The notes under the pieces are model-generated. The model was not told the DNA's origin. It saw only the letters and a list, made by a program, of their open reading frames with translations, and ran no database searches. A DNA stretch of 64,000 nucleotides from positions 331,720,419 through 331,784,418 of the forward strand of contig CM077643.1 in NCBI GenBank assembly GCA_039707465.1, in the 5' to 3' direction. Below, piece by piece: positions 31,793 to 42,600 of the stretch; the first letter of the stretch is position 1; every line of letters begins with the position of its first letter. The position numbers and the translations under genes are program-made. The stretch is from Rhabdophis nuchalis (Eukaryota > Chordata > Lepidosauria > Squamata > Natricidae).

Positions 31793-32392
31793 TTTTTATT
31801 TATTTTTTCGAATTTATATCCCGCCCTTCTCCTTGTTAGGACCCAGGGCGGCGCACAGGCGTTATTAAAACCATAACAAAAGAACAGTATACATTATTAA
31901 AAACATATTAAATTATAAATCCCGTGCTAAAAAAACCATTTAAAACCCTGCAAATTAACGATTTATAAATAAGTCAGAAACGGGGGGCTATGCTAGGCTG
32001 GCTTGTTGGAATAGATACGTCTTAAGACGTTGGCAGAAGAGGCGGAGGTCCGAGGTGGTGCATAGGTCGGGGGGGTAGGTCGTTCCAGAGGACCGGGCCC
32101 GCCACAGAGAAGGCCCTTCCCCTGGGCATCGCCAACCGGCATTGCCCAGCCGACGGTACCCGGAGAAGACCCTCTCTGTGGGAGCGGATCGGACGAAGGG
32201 ATGTATGGGGCAGGAGACGGTCTCGTATATAGCTAGGCCCCGAGCCATGGAGCGACTTGAAGATGGTCGTCAACACCTTGAAGCGCACTCGAAAGGCCAC
32301 AGGCAGCCAGTGCAGCTCGCGCAGGAGAGGTGTTATGTGGGCTTGCCTTGGGGCACCCATAATCACCCGCGCGGCCGCATGAGCAAATGGGC
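31793..32392 (-). mobile_element. L2/CR1-clade LINE 3' fragment
   Basis: The minus-strand frame 32022-32414 gives [20 protein letters not shown] and [20 protein letters not shown]. The 3' UTR with the GGGCGGGATATAAAT hairpin lies at the left end. Confidence 0.87.
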
Positions 32393-32451
32393 TAAGGAAA
32401 TAAAAAAAATACATGGGATTGAGTTCTGAAAAGAAAGGGACTAGTTTAAAG

Positions 32452-32755
32452 CAGTAGTCCCCAACATTTGCAGCTTAGTGGCCCAGCTGTGTGTATGGGG
32501 GAGAGGGAACCAGGCCATTCGAGTATTGGGCCAATGTGCACATGCGTATGCATTTCAACTTGTGTGAGCGGTGAGCCGGCGTGCATGCACATGCAGCTTG
32601 ACTCAAGCACAGCTGCACGTGCATGCATGCCAGCCTGCTACCTGTATGAATTGAGCTGCCCACACGCATGCACCCTGGCCTGCCTCCTGCATGGCCTGAT
32701 TCCGAATAGACCATGGTCTGGTACTGGGCCATGGCCCGGAGACTGGGGACCCCTG
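32452..32755. mobile_element. hAT-like element, flanks GTTTAAAG/CTTTAAAA
   Basis: It starts CAGTAGTCCCCAACATTTGC and ends GACTGGGGACCCCTG. Flanking octamers agree at 6 of 8 positions. Internal sequence contains diverged tandem CATGCATGC/GCACATGC-type blocks. Confidence 0.72.
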
Positions 32756-33300
32756 CTTTAAAAGACAAAAGGCAATATAAGAATGTATGGTTGATGGAAG
32801 CAAAGATTTTCAAGTGAGCAGTGAAATCATTAAAGATGACAAATTTGACTATTATAATAACTCTATTCAAGTGTTAGTTGAATTAATCCTGTGGTTTTAA
32901 AATAGCCCTTAGTCTGCAAAATGTACTCTTGGGGTTAGATTTTGAAATGAATCTGATCTGACCTGAATCCTAAGCATAGTGCAATGTAGAGTTAATGCAC
33001 TGAGTGCCATTGGGAAGATCACATTCTTGTCAACGCTGTCACATATAATGACTGTCTTGGGCATGACTTTCTCATGCTGTTGTGGAAAAAAATGAGATGA
33101 GGGGGTGCTTATGTCCTACCTTCAGATTCTGAAGAAAAGGCAGGATAATCAATTTTTATTATAGTCACAGACAAATGTCACAAATAAAAGCATTAAAAGC
33201 AACAATAATTAAAAAAAGATAATAAATTACAATTAGTGGTGAATTATCAGTGGGCAGTTAAAGTCTTCCTAATTTTGCATACCATATAACAAAATCTGGC

Positions 33301-34257
33301 CACATTTTACCAGGTTCGCCTGGTCCGTCAATTGCGCCCCTTACTGGACCGGGATGCCCTTCGCACAGGGATGCCCTTACCCATATAATTTTAATTCAGA
33401 AGGAGTTTTTTTACTTGCCTTGGAATTTTGTAAATAGGGCATTTTCAGTAGCATTTTGACAATGAATGCTTTTTAAAAAGAAAAAGATATAAAAGGTTTG
33501 GAGGATTGTAAGAGGATATTGTTGCGCCCCTTACTGGACCGGGGAGCCCTTCGCACAGTCACTCAGGCATTAGTGGACTACTGCAACACTCTCTACATGG
33601 GGCTCCCCTTGAGATGCACTCGGAGGTTGCAGTTGGTCCAGAATGCGGCAGCACGGGTGATCATGGGAATCTCAAGACATTCCCACATAACACCACTCCT
33701 GCGCGAGCTGCACTGGCTACCTGTGACCTACCGGGTGCGTTACAAGGTTTTGATGACCATATTCAAGGTGCTCCATGGCACGGGGCCTAGCTACCTTCGA
33801 GACCGTCTTCTGCCCCATACATCCCTTCGACCGACTTGCTCCCAGGGAGAGGGTCTTCTCCGGGTGCCGTCGACCGGACAATGCCGGTTGGCAGCTCCCA
33901 GGGGAAAGGCCTTCTCTGTGGTGGGCCCTACCCTCTGGAATGGCCTACCTTCCGACCTCCATTCCATCACAGACCTCCGCTTGTTTCGCTGGCACCTAAA
34001 AACTTATTATTTTCATCTGGCCGGCCTAGCATGATCTACTCCACACCCATTATTTTATAACAAATCAAAACTGTAATTTGGGTTTTAAATTTAAACTTAT
34101 TTTAAGTTAAGCAGGATATTGATTTAATTTCGTTATTATTTAATAATATTTTGTATTTATGTATAATTGATTTTAAATCTCTGTTTGCCGCCCCGAGTCC
34201 CTTTATGGTGAGATGGGTGCGGGTTATAAATGTGAAAAATAAATAAATAAATAAATT
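33301..34257 (+). mobile_element. L2/CR1-clade LINE interrupted by a copy of CEBPZ intron 8
   Basis: The LINE starts at TACCAGGTTCGCCTGGTCCG and is broken at about 33369-33521. It resumes and encodes LVQNAAARVIMGISRHSHIT, LHWLPVTYRVRYKVLMTIFK and TLWNGLPSDLHSITDLRLF (33498-34034). The tail ends CGCCCCGAGTCCCTTTATGG with an (AAAT)n end. The interruption is flanked by a 37-bp duplicated LINE segment (33332-33368 and 33522-33558). Confidence 0.88.
33378..33518 (+). other. Templated insertion copied from CEBPZ intron 8
   Basis: 141 bp almost identical to 20476-20613 in the same orientation, embedded in the LINE. Just upstream, GGATGCCCTT (33369-33378) is an extra partial copy of the LINE segment seen at 33352-33361, suggesting the copying strand slipped back before switching. 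Confidence 0.85.
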
Positions 34258-34904
34258 AAGGGAAATTGCTTCAGGCTGATCTGATAACGTTAGTAGTACA
34301 TAAAAGAGATCAATATTTCCCAGTATTTTATTAGGTGAGGTGTACTATATAGCCAGACATGAGCTATAGTTTCAATAGCTCTTTGTCCACAGGGACATAA
34401 TCTCAACTCATATGGGGTTTTTTTGTATACCCCCACTCCAAATTGCTGTGGGAAGTGCATTGCGGTGTGCTAAGGTTAATGCCCTTCAAATTTTTGGGAC
34501 ACCTATTCTCTAAAAGTATCTTGCTGCATTAAAAGGGGAAGTTAGACTGCTAAAAAAACATTCTTAGGAAGAGCAGTCTGATCTGATCTTTGATATGTAA
34601 TTTGAGTGCATTTAAGTACACACTCACACCCCAAGACAGGATACAAATCTATTAAAGATTAAAAGTATAAATATAAAAGCGAACATTCTTTACCGAAATT
34701 TGCTCTGAAAGACTTGCTGATGATTACTTCCATTTTACATTATACTGACAGTGGGATGAAATCATATATGACTGCTGTGTGAACAGGTATTTGAATTGAC
34801 CAGCGTGCTGGGTGGGGAATTCTGGGATCTGAAATCCACACATCTTAAAAATGGCCAAGTTTGAAAAACACTAGGTTAGTTCATCCAAAACACATCTGAT
34901 GCTA

Positions 34905-35340
34905 CGGAGAACTGCCCTTTGCTCTCCAAAATCAGCCCTTCCTCCTGACTCAGAGGCAGATAAATTGCTTCAGGTCAAACCCGGACTTTTTATGGGTGCC
35001 GTCAATGTAGAGCTGCTAAGTTTCCGCGCAAAAAACCATGCCGCAGGGCATTGCTCTACTTTTCTCTTGGGATGGAAGAACATGCAAGCGGCAACTACCA
35101 TTGACACTTACAATCCAAACGTCCTCTACGTGAGAGAAGCTTCCGATCTTCCTTCCATGCCTCTTTCCTTCTTACCTCCGAGGGAGGAGCCAAGCCTCTG
35201 CGCGCAGGCGTAAAATGTTTTTCGCGTCTGGCGGAGCTTAGCTACTACTTTCCATTTTGCGCATGTGCAAAGGTGTCTTTTTCGTCCCCGCGGCATATTG
35301 AAGCAACAAACCGGCAGAACAGAGTACGCCCTCTATCGGC
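34905..35340 (-). promoter_or_regulatory. CEBPZOS promoter and likely non-coding first exon
   Basis: A CpG-containing segment with TGCGCATGTGCA near 35259 (close to the NRF1 consensus) and CTGCGCGCAGG near 35199. On the minus strand a donor CTCGGAG|GTAAGAAGG ends an exon at 35176, which would splice to the acceptor before 31245. NRF1-type sites suit a mitochondrial protein gene. The transcription start is not determined. Confidence 0.6.
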
Positions 35341-35724
35341 ATGTTTTGGAATGACCTTCGCAATATAGTACAATGAAGTATGCTCAGTTCAGACAAAAAT
35401 TAGTCGGGCAGGAGCGATGCTGAAAGACGCACAGAGAATTTGCTAGTGCTAATTCTTCTTTTATTCCTGGGGCTCGAACCACCTACTGCAGGTGTACCTA
35501 CTGCAGCACTTGTAAAACATAATACGATAATGGCTCACTATATAGAGTTATGTGGTAGAAACTGAAGATCTTATTGTACTTTGCCTAACACTGTAAAAAT
35601 TAGGATGGCTTTGTACCTATAATTTGGGAGCATCTGGTATGACTACTATCTTACTTTGTAAAGTTCCTGACTGTGGTATAATATATAATATATGTAATAA
35701 TAATAGTAATAATAATAATAATAA

Positions 35725-36172
35725 TTTAATTTCTTGACCGCTCCCTCTCCCCATAGGGACTCGGAGCGGTGCACAGGGAAACTAAAACAATGAATATACA
35801 ATAAATATACAGACATATTAAAAACAAATTAAACGATACCTGTGCTAAAATACCCATTTACATACTAAAATTCCCACTTAAACAGCTAAAACCCCATAGA
35901 GAGAGACTAACCTAGGCCGGCCAAGCAGAAAAGATATGTTTTTAATTTCAGACGGAAGGAGCGGAAGTCCGTGGTCGTTCTAATGTCGGGGGGAAGGTCA
36001 TTCCAGAGGGCCGGGCCCGCCACAGAGAGAGCCCTTCCCCTGGGCGTCGCCCGCTGACAAAGTCTAGTGGACGGCACCCGGAGAAGTCCCTCTCTGTGGG
36101 AGTGGATCGGCCGTGAGGATGTGTGAGGCAGGATCCGATCCCGCAGATAGCTAGGTCCCGAGCCAAGGATGT
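35725..36172 (-). mobile_element. L2/CR1-clade LINE 3' fragment
   Basis: The 3' hairpin CCGCTCCCTCTCCCCATAGGGACTCGGAGCGG lies at the left, next to (AAT)n. The frame 35948-36190 keeps a SLWRARPSGMTF-type segment of the C-terminal region. Minus strand. Confidence 0.83.
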
Positions 36173-36635
36173 AACATCCTTGGCTGCCAAGGATGAATCT
36201 ATTTCTGATTATATTGTGTTTGTAACTGTGATTAGCCAGTCAGGAGTCACTACAATAAAATGGGTGGCCATATACAGAAAATTGAAATAAATTTAATGTT
36301 GATTGGAGATGCTTATTAAGCTATTTAGACCCCCCCCCTTTGTGTGTGTTTAATCTATTTACTTTGTTGACCAGCCAAGTCAAAGTTTCTTAGTTTAAAT
36401 GAGGATTACCTGAAAAAATATAAACACTATTTAAACAGGAGGACTTGATAGTTTCTCTCTCTTGGAGAATAGAAAGGGAGGAGCAAAAGATGGTAACCCA
36501 AGCTGCCTGCCTTCTTACATAAGGCAGAAAACAAAAGGATAAGTATCATGCTGTTTTGTCCACCTCTCAAAATACCTTTAAAAGCTTTTGGTGCCTTAAC
36601 AACAGGGTAGTTAGCTTAGAACAGAGAAAGCAACC

Positions 36636-39600
36636 ATGACGCAGAAACAATTTGCAGAAGAAATAGAGAAAGCACTGGAAAAATCCAAAGGCCTTAACCT
36701 CCACGAACTTCTCTTTTCCTACCAGGGAACTTTCTATCCGAGTACAGTGTGCAGTGCAGAGACGTTCCAAGCCCTGGAGAATTTTGAAAGCAGAAAAGAT
36801 GATGCTGTATTGGTTTCCTACCCCAAATGTGGTGAATAGAACTCTTATGTTATTTTGTTGCCAAATGAGCTCATAAGCAACTATTTTAAAAAAGCACCTT
36901 TTTAATATTGTGTGTCTGAAGGTGTTACATAATATTTATCATTACCCTTGAGATGGTTTATGCAGAAATAGCACTACTATGTCTCCTTTTTCTAATAAAA
37001 CTTTTTGTACTGGATTTAGCTTTACAATTATTATGGTAGTTGGTGTTAAATGCCGCATTATGTAAGTGAACTATATTAGCTATATACCAAGGAAAGAACA
37101 GAATGATAAATAAAATTTTTAGTGAATGATTGGAATATGTCAATTAGCATTTCATTAGCTTATTTGAAGAGGTTTTTAAATCTTAAATGTATTTTTATAA
37201 TAATGAAAAATTGCTTTGTGCCATTAACTGATGATTCCAATGCAAATATATACTTTATGTCAGGTTCTGAAGGGAGCTGACACTTCAGTTATTTAAAATG
37301 CCTTATATGATTTTAAGATACATTTCTTTATGGTTCAAGCATCATCCCAGGTAATTTTTTAAAAAAGAATTGGCTTAGTGTACTGTGTGAATGTGATTTA
37401 TTTAACAAAGTATGGGGACAACTATGTCTAAACCTCATTAACGTCTGATTCAAAGATTTTGGCTAAATCATGACTTTACAATTAGGCTTAAAACTTAGTT
37501 GCCTTCATTGTCTTGTCCCTTCACTTGTGTCCTCCAACTATTATTATTTGAAGGTTTTTTTTCAAGCCTAACTTTATTATTTTGATAAATAAATAACTCA
37601 ATGCAGTGAACATATCCCATATACCTTCCTCCTTCTATTTACCCACAATCACAGCCCTTGAGATGAATTGGACTAAGAGAAAATGATTGGCCAAAAGTCT
37701 TCCAGCTGGCTTTCATGCCTAAGGTGGGACTAGAATTCAGCCTTCTGGTTTCTGTCCTGATTCCTTAACCACGGCTAGACCAAACTGGCTATATCTATTT
37801 CCTCATCTGCTATGCTTTCTATGATGGTGAACAAACACCCCAACTTGGCTTTGCAAAAAATAGAAATCCAAACTTGAAGTAAAAATTCCTTTCTGATTTT
37901 AAGGCATAAACAGGAATATTTATTTGATTACATGTGAGGGAATATATCAAAACATGGAAGAATGCTTCTACAAGCTGAAGCAGCTATATAGCTTATAATT
38001 TAGGAATCTGGTGAAGATATAGCTTTAAAATATCGTACAGTACAACTAATATTACTTGTACACTAATTGAAACCAATGAATAGTTTCCATCTCACTATAT
38101 CTAGCTACAAATTATTTTGCATTAAATTGAGGTAATAAAGCCTTGCTGTGTTCAACAAGAATAACGCCTTCCTTAGATTTTATTATGATTTTTCCTGTTT
38201 TTTTCTTCTTCCAGGAGGAAATTGGTTGATTCTCATTGTGAATGATCTGATTGCCACAACATTGAAAATTAAGCAGGAGAACACAGAATTGCCATTTATA
38301 GAGTGTGGAGATCCAGAAAAGTTTCAGGTTAATTAGTAACAAAACTTGGCTTTCCAAAATGGGATATTTCATCTGCACCTCTGTGGTAGTTGTTGCAATG
38401 AAATGAGGGAATAGAGAAAGTTCTTTTGTCTGGAATGTGCCTCTAGTCTAGTCTTCCATCAATGCCCTCTAGTCATCAGATGCTCAGGAATGGGATGTGA
38501 TTTTATTGCTTGTCTGGAATGTAAAAATAGAGTGATATGAAACGTTTGGCATATCTCAATATTGTTCTGTTTGGTGTCATACATGTGCAGATGGGATTTA
38601 CAGAATCAAAGTTATTCTGCCTTTTTATATAGGTGATGAATTAATTTTTATATGTCAGTAGAGGCAATCTGTACATGTACGAGTGGCCCATTTGATATGG
38701 TTTCTCCCCCACCTTCCTTGTTTTTGTTTGTAAAGAGGATGAAACAATTTCCTTCTCCAAGGATTGTGGCCACGCATCTCCATTACAACTACCTGCCCAA
38801 ATCTATTTTCAAAAATAAAGCCAAGGTAGGCATTGTCTTTCACATTTACTTCTGCAGTTTCTTAGATAAGCAATTCATAGGAGTGTTGTGGGCCTACTGT
38901 AATATTTATAGGAATGATATAATAAATTAGGCAGCTATGTACTGTAGCCTGAAGGTTACTATTAGTCAGCTAGCATGACAAAGTATTGAGAAAACTGTAG
39001 TCCAGAACATTTGGAAGGAAAGTATCTGATATACCTAGCAGATATTTTACAACACTAGGTATTGCGACAGTTTAGCTACTAGAGTCTATAGACTATAGAT
39101 ACATATTAGGAACATAGGATATTAAGTGTCTAGTAACCCTACTCAAAGTAAATTAACTAGGAAAGAAACTCCCTTGACCACAAGAAGTCAGTGGATAATG
39201 GCAGCTGTGTGAAAGATGGCATTATATGCACCTCAAATCTGGAGGACGACAAAATGGCAGAAAAGAAAGAACTGAAAGCTAATTCTCTGCTGCCATTTGA
39301 TGGTTGATTGGATTTTGGCAGTCTAGATCTGGTAGCCTTTCTAAAGATACAAAAGGATTTGGAGTATGAGTGACTGCTTTCTGAAGCAGAACAATTAATG
39401 GGTGTAATTTCAACCTTTAGTTTCCTTTTAAGTGTAGTTAAGGTAGTGCTAATCATCAGTATCAATAGGGACTTTTGCCAGTAATATGGTACTTTCATTC
39501 ATGTCACTGGAAATTTAAAATGTCTGTTCTTTTTTCTTACCTTAGATATTGGTGTTGTTTCGAAATCCTAAAGATACAGCAGCATCGTTTTTCCATTTTC

Positions 39601-42600
39601 ATAATAATGCACCAACCATTCCCAGTTATAATTCATGGGAGGAATTTTTCCCAGAATTCATGAATGGAGAAGGTAGTTTTAATTCTCAGATTGGCTCAAA
39701 TAAAATAATTTGGGGAACATAATACTAGGCTAATCTGATCAATCTGAGCGCCAGGGGGAAAAATGAGATGTACCACTACTATGATTTCTAATAGGAGTGC
39801 TGTCAAACGTGCTTTTCTTCTTGGTGATCATGTTGGCATCCTATTTTTGTCAACAGCCGCATGAAAAAGTGCTGCTGAGTTTTTTTCAAACCAGTCCCTT
39901 AGCCATGATCTGCCTGGACCTCGTTTGCCTTCATGTTTTGCCTGGAGGATTAAGTGAAGGATGCCATATTTTTCTGGGTGTCGCATCATATGGCCGAAAT
40001 ATTGTAACTTTCGCTTTTTAATAGCTTTGATGATTTCCCTTGGCTTTCCCAGGTGGCTTATCACCTCCTCATTTGTGATTTTGTTAACCCAGTTTATACG
40101 TAACAGTCATCTGTAAATCCACATTTCAAATGCTTCTAGTTTCTTCAAGTGGTTTTCTGTCAGAGACCAACTCTCTACTCCGTAGAGCAGGATAGAAAAG
40201 ATGTAACATCTGACAAGCCTGATTTTCAGTTGTAGGCTTATGTCGTGACTGCAGACGACCTTTTTCATTTTGAAGAATGCTGTTTGAGCTTTCTTTATCC
40301 TTGTCTTTACTTCATTAATCATGTCTCAGCTTTCATGTAAATTAAAACTGAGCTACGTGATCCTTTCCACTTTTTCTAGTGGTATTCCTTCCTTGCTTTT
40401 GTAGGAAGTAATATACCCTCTGGAAGAAGGTTTGGCTTTAAGAGAAATGAAAATGATATGATCAGAGCTTCATTTTCTGTGGTATACACGAACACATTTC
40501 TATTGCCCCTAAGCAAAAAGACCCCACAGATTTTTGAAATAGCATGAAAGCTTGCAAAGTTTACTTGCTGGATGTGACTTTGGGATAGACAGCATAGTTA
40601 GTCCAGATTTTGAGAACTAATTTTTGTCTCTGGTTCTCTGAACTGAGAACTCTCACAAGTGCTTTCCACAAGAGCTGCCCCTATTTATTTGGAAGTTCCC
40701 AGCAAGACTTTTGTAGTTTTTGTATCTTGAGAGCTTATGTAAGTAGAAACAGAAACATGTTTCCAACCAGCAGAACAAACACCATTAGCACATTGCTTGC
40801 CAGGAGAAGAGTTACTATTACCTTACAACTCCTATTGTCTTTAGAGAATTGCAGATCTTTTAGAGTTGATATGAAGGTTGATGCCTGGATACAAGAATAA
40901 GGAAATGAAAAGGAAATAGGATATTTAATAACAAAAAGTTTTGCCGGAATAGTATATGTGACCCGGAGAGAGTATGAAAGCAATAATATATAAAAAATAA
41001 CTTGCTGTTATGCTTTGTGCAGACTTTTTTTTTAAACAAATAAAGTCATTTTAATATACTGTCTTTATACCTTAGTTGCCTGGGGATCCTATTTTGATCA
41101 GGCTATCGCTTGGAACAAACATATAGATGATGAAAACGTTCTGATTCTGATATATGAGGAATTAAAAGAGGTGGGTGTATTCATAATCATGGGCAAAGCT
41201 TCTCCATGTACATCAGATGAAAGGAGGTTGTTCCAAACTCAGTAAATGATTGGGAAAAAAAAGTGAATAGAAAAAGTTACTTCTCTTACCAGTGGAATAA
41301 TCGCATGCACCCATATCCAAAACCCTGGAGTTATAGGGCAATGACCTAGGCCTTCTTTTTTGATTTGACAGCTGATGAGCTTTTAATGCTCTAATGGCAT
41401 TAAAAATACATTTTAAACTCATTTCCTGGGCCATTTTGGCTTCATCTGGTTGAAAGCAATTGAATTACAACATTTGAAAAGTTATTATGGGAAACAGGAA
41501 GAACAAGCTGTAGTGGAGAAAGTTGATACCCTGTTTTCTTTAAAATTGCCACTTGTTTATGATAATTTCCCCTAAAATGTATCTTAAATGCCTTAAGTAT
41601 TTGTGTCTGTGTGTGAGGTGAGATTTAGATACTACTGAACAGATTTTTAAAACAAGGAAAAAAAGTTTTTGGCCTCCATACATCCAGTTTTTGCACTCTC
41701 TGCACTCTGCAGGCCTCCCAAGCCTTCTGCGCATCCCGTTTTTGTGAAAAATGGGCAAAAAATGGACCAGTTTGGGGCCTCCCAAACCTCACAGGAATGC
41801 TGTTTTTGCTCTCGCCAAATCCCAGGAGCACACTTCAGGCCTTCCAAGCCCTCTGCATGCCCCATTTTATTTGCAAAAAATGGGCTCGTTTTTGGTGAAA
41901 ATGAACATGTGGGAGGCCAAATATAGCCGTATTCAGAATATAAGACTCACCAACATTTCCACCCGCTTTTAGGGGGGTAAAGTGCATCTTATACTCCAAA
42001 ACGTATGGTACTTACTATGGGTTATAGTCTCTATCAGAGGCGTCAAACTCACATCGTCACATTGTTGTCACGTGACGTATTGTGACTTCCCCCCCTTGCC
42101 AAAACGGATGTGGGTGTGGCCAATGCATGGTGCATCTGCCCTTCGGGCCATGAGTTTGACACCCCTGATCCGTATGGTTCCGTATAGAATTGGTATATTG
42201 TTTGCGACTTCACTACATGCTCAAAAATCAACAGATCTAACAATGGCTTTTAAATCTGAAGCTACCCAAGTTTACCCTAAGAAATTGTGCTTTTTATAAC
42301 ATTAACATAAATAATGCATATCAAATATACAGTTTATACAATTTACAAAGGATATTAATCACATCACAATATTGCTTTTAGGACCTGGTTTCGGGAGTAA
42401 AGCAAATAGCTAATTTCTTTGGTTTCCCTGCTACTACTGAGCAAATTCAGTCTATTGCAGACAGAACTGCCTTTGAAACCGTGCGCGATAAGTCACAGGA
42501 AACACATGGTGCGGCTGGTCCACTGCTCTTCCGGAAAGGTTGGTTTAAAAAGAAAAGAAAAAGAAAGCTGTGAAATAGTATTTTTCTAGTATTCCCCTAT

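Noticed and set aside
32475..32870. 131-codon minus-strand Cys/His-rich frame
   Set aside because: It is made by tandem GCATGC-type blocks within a hAT-like element.
41669..41972. Overlapping frames on both strands resembling short repeats of FxKNGQK
   Set aside because: They derive from tandem blocks in a DNA-transposon repeat.
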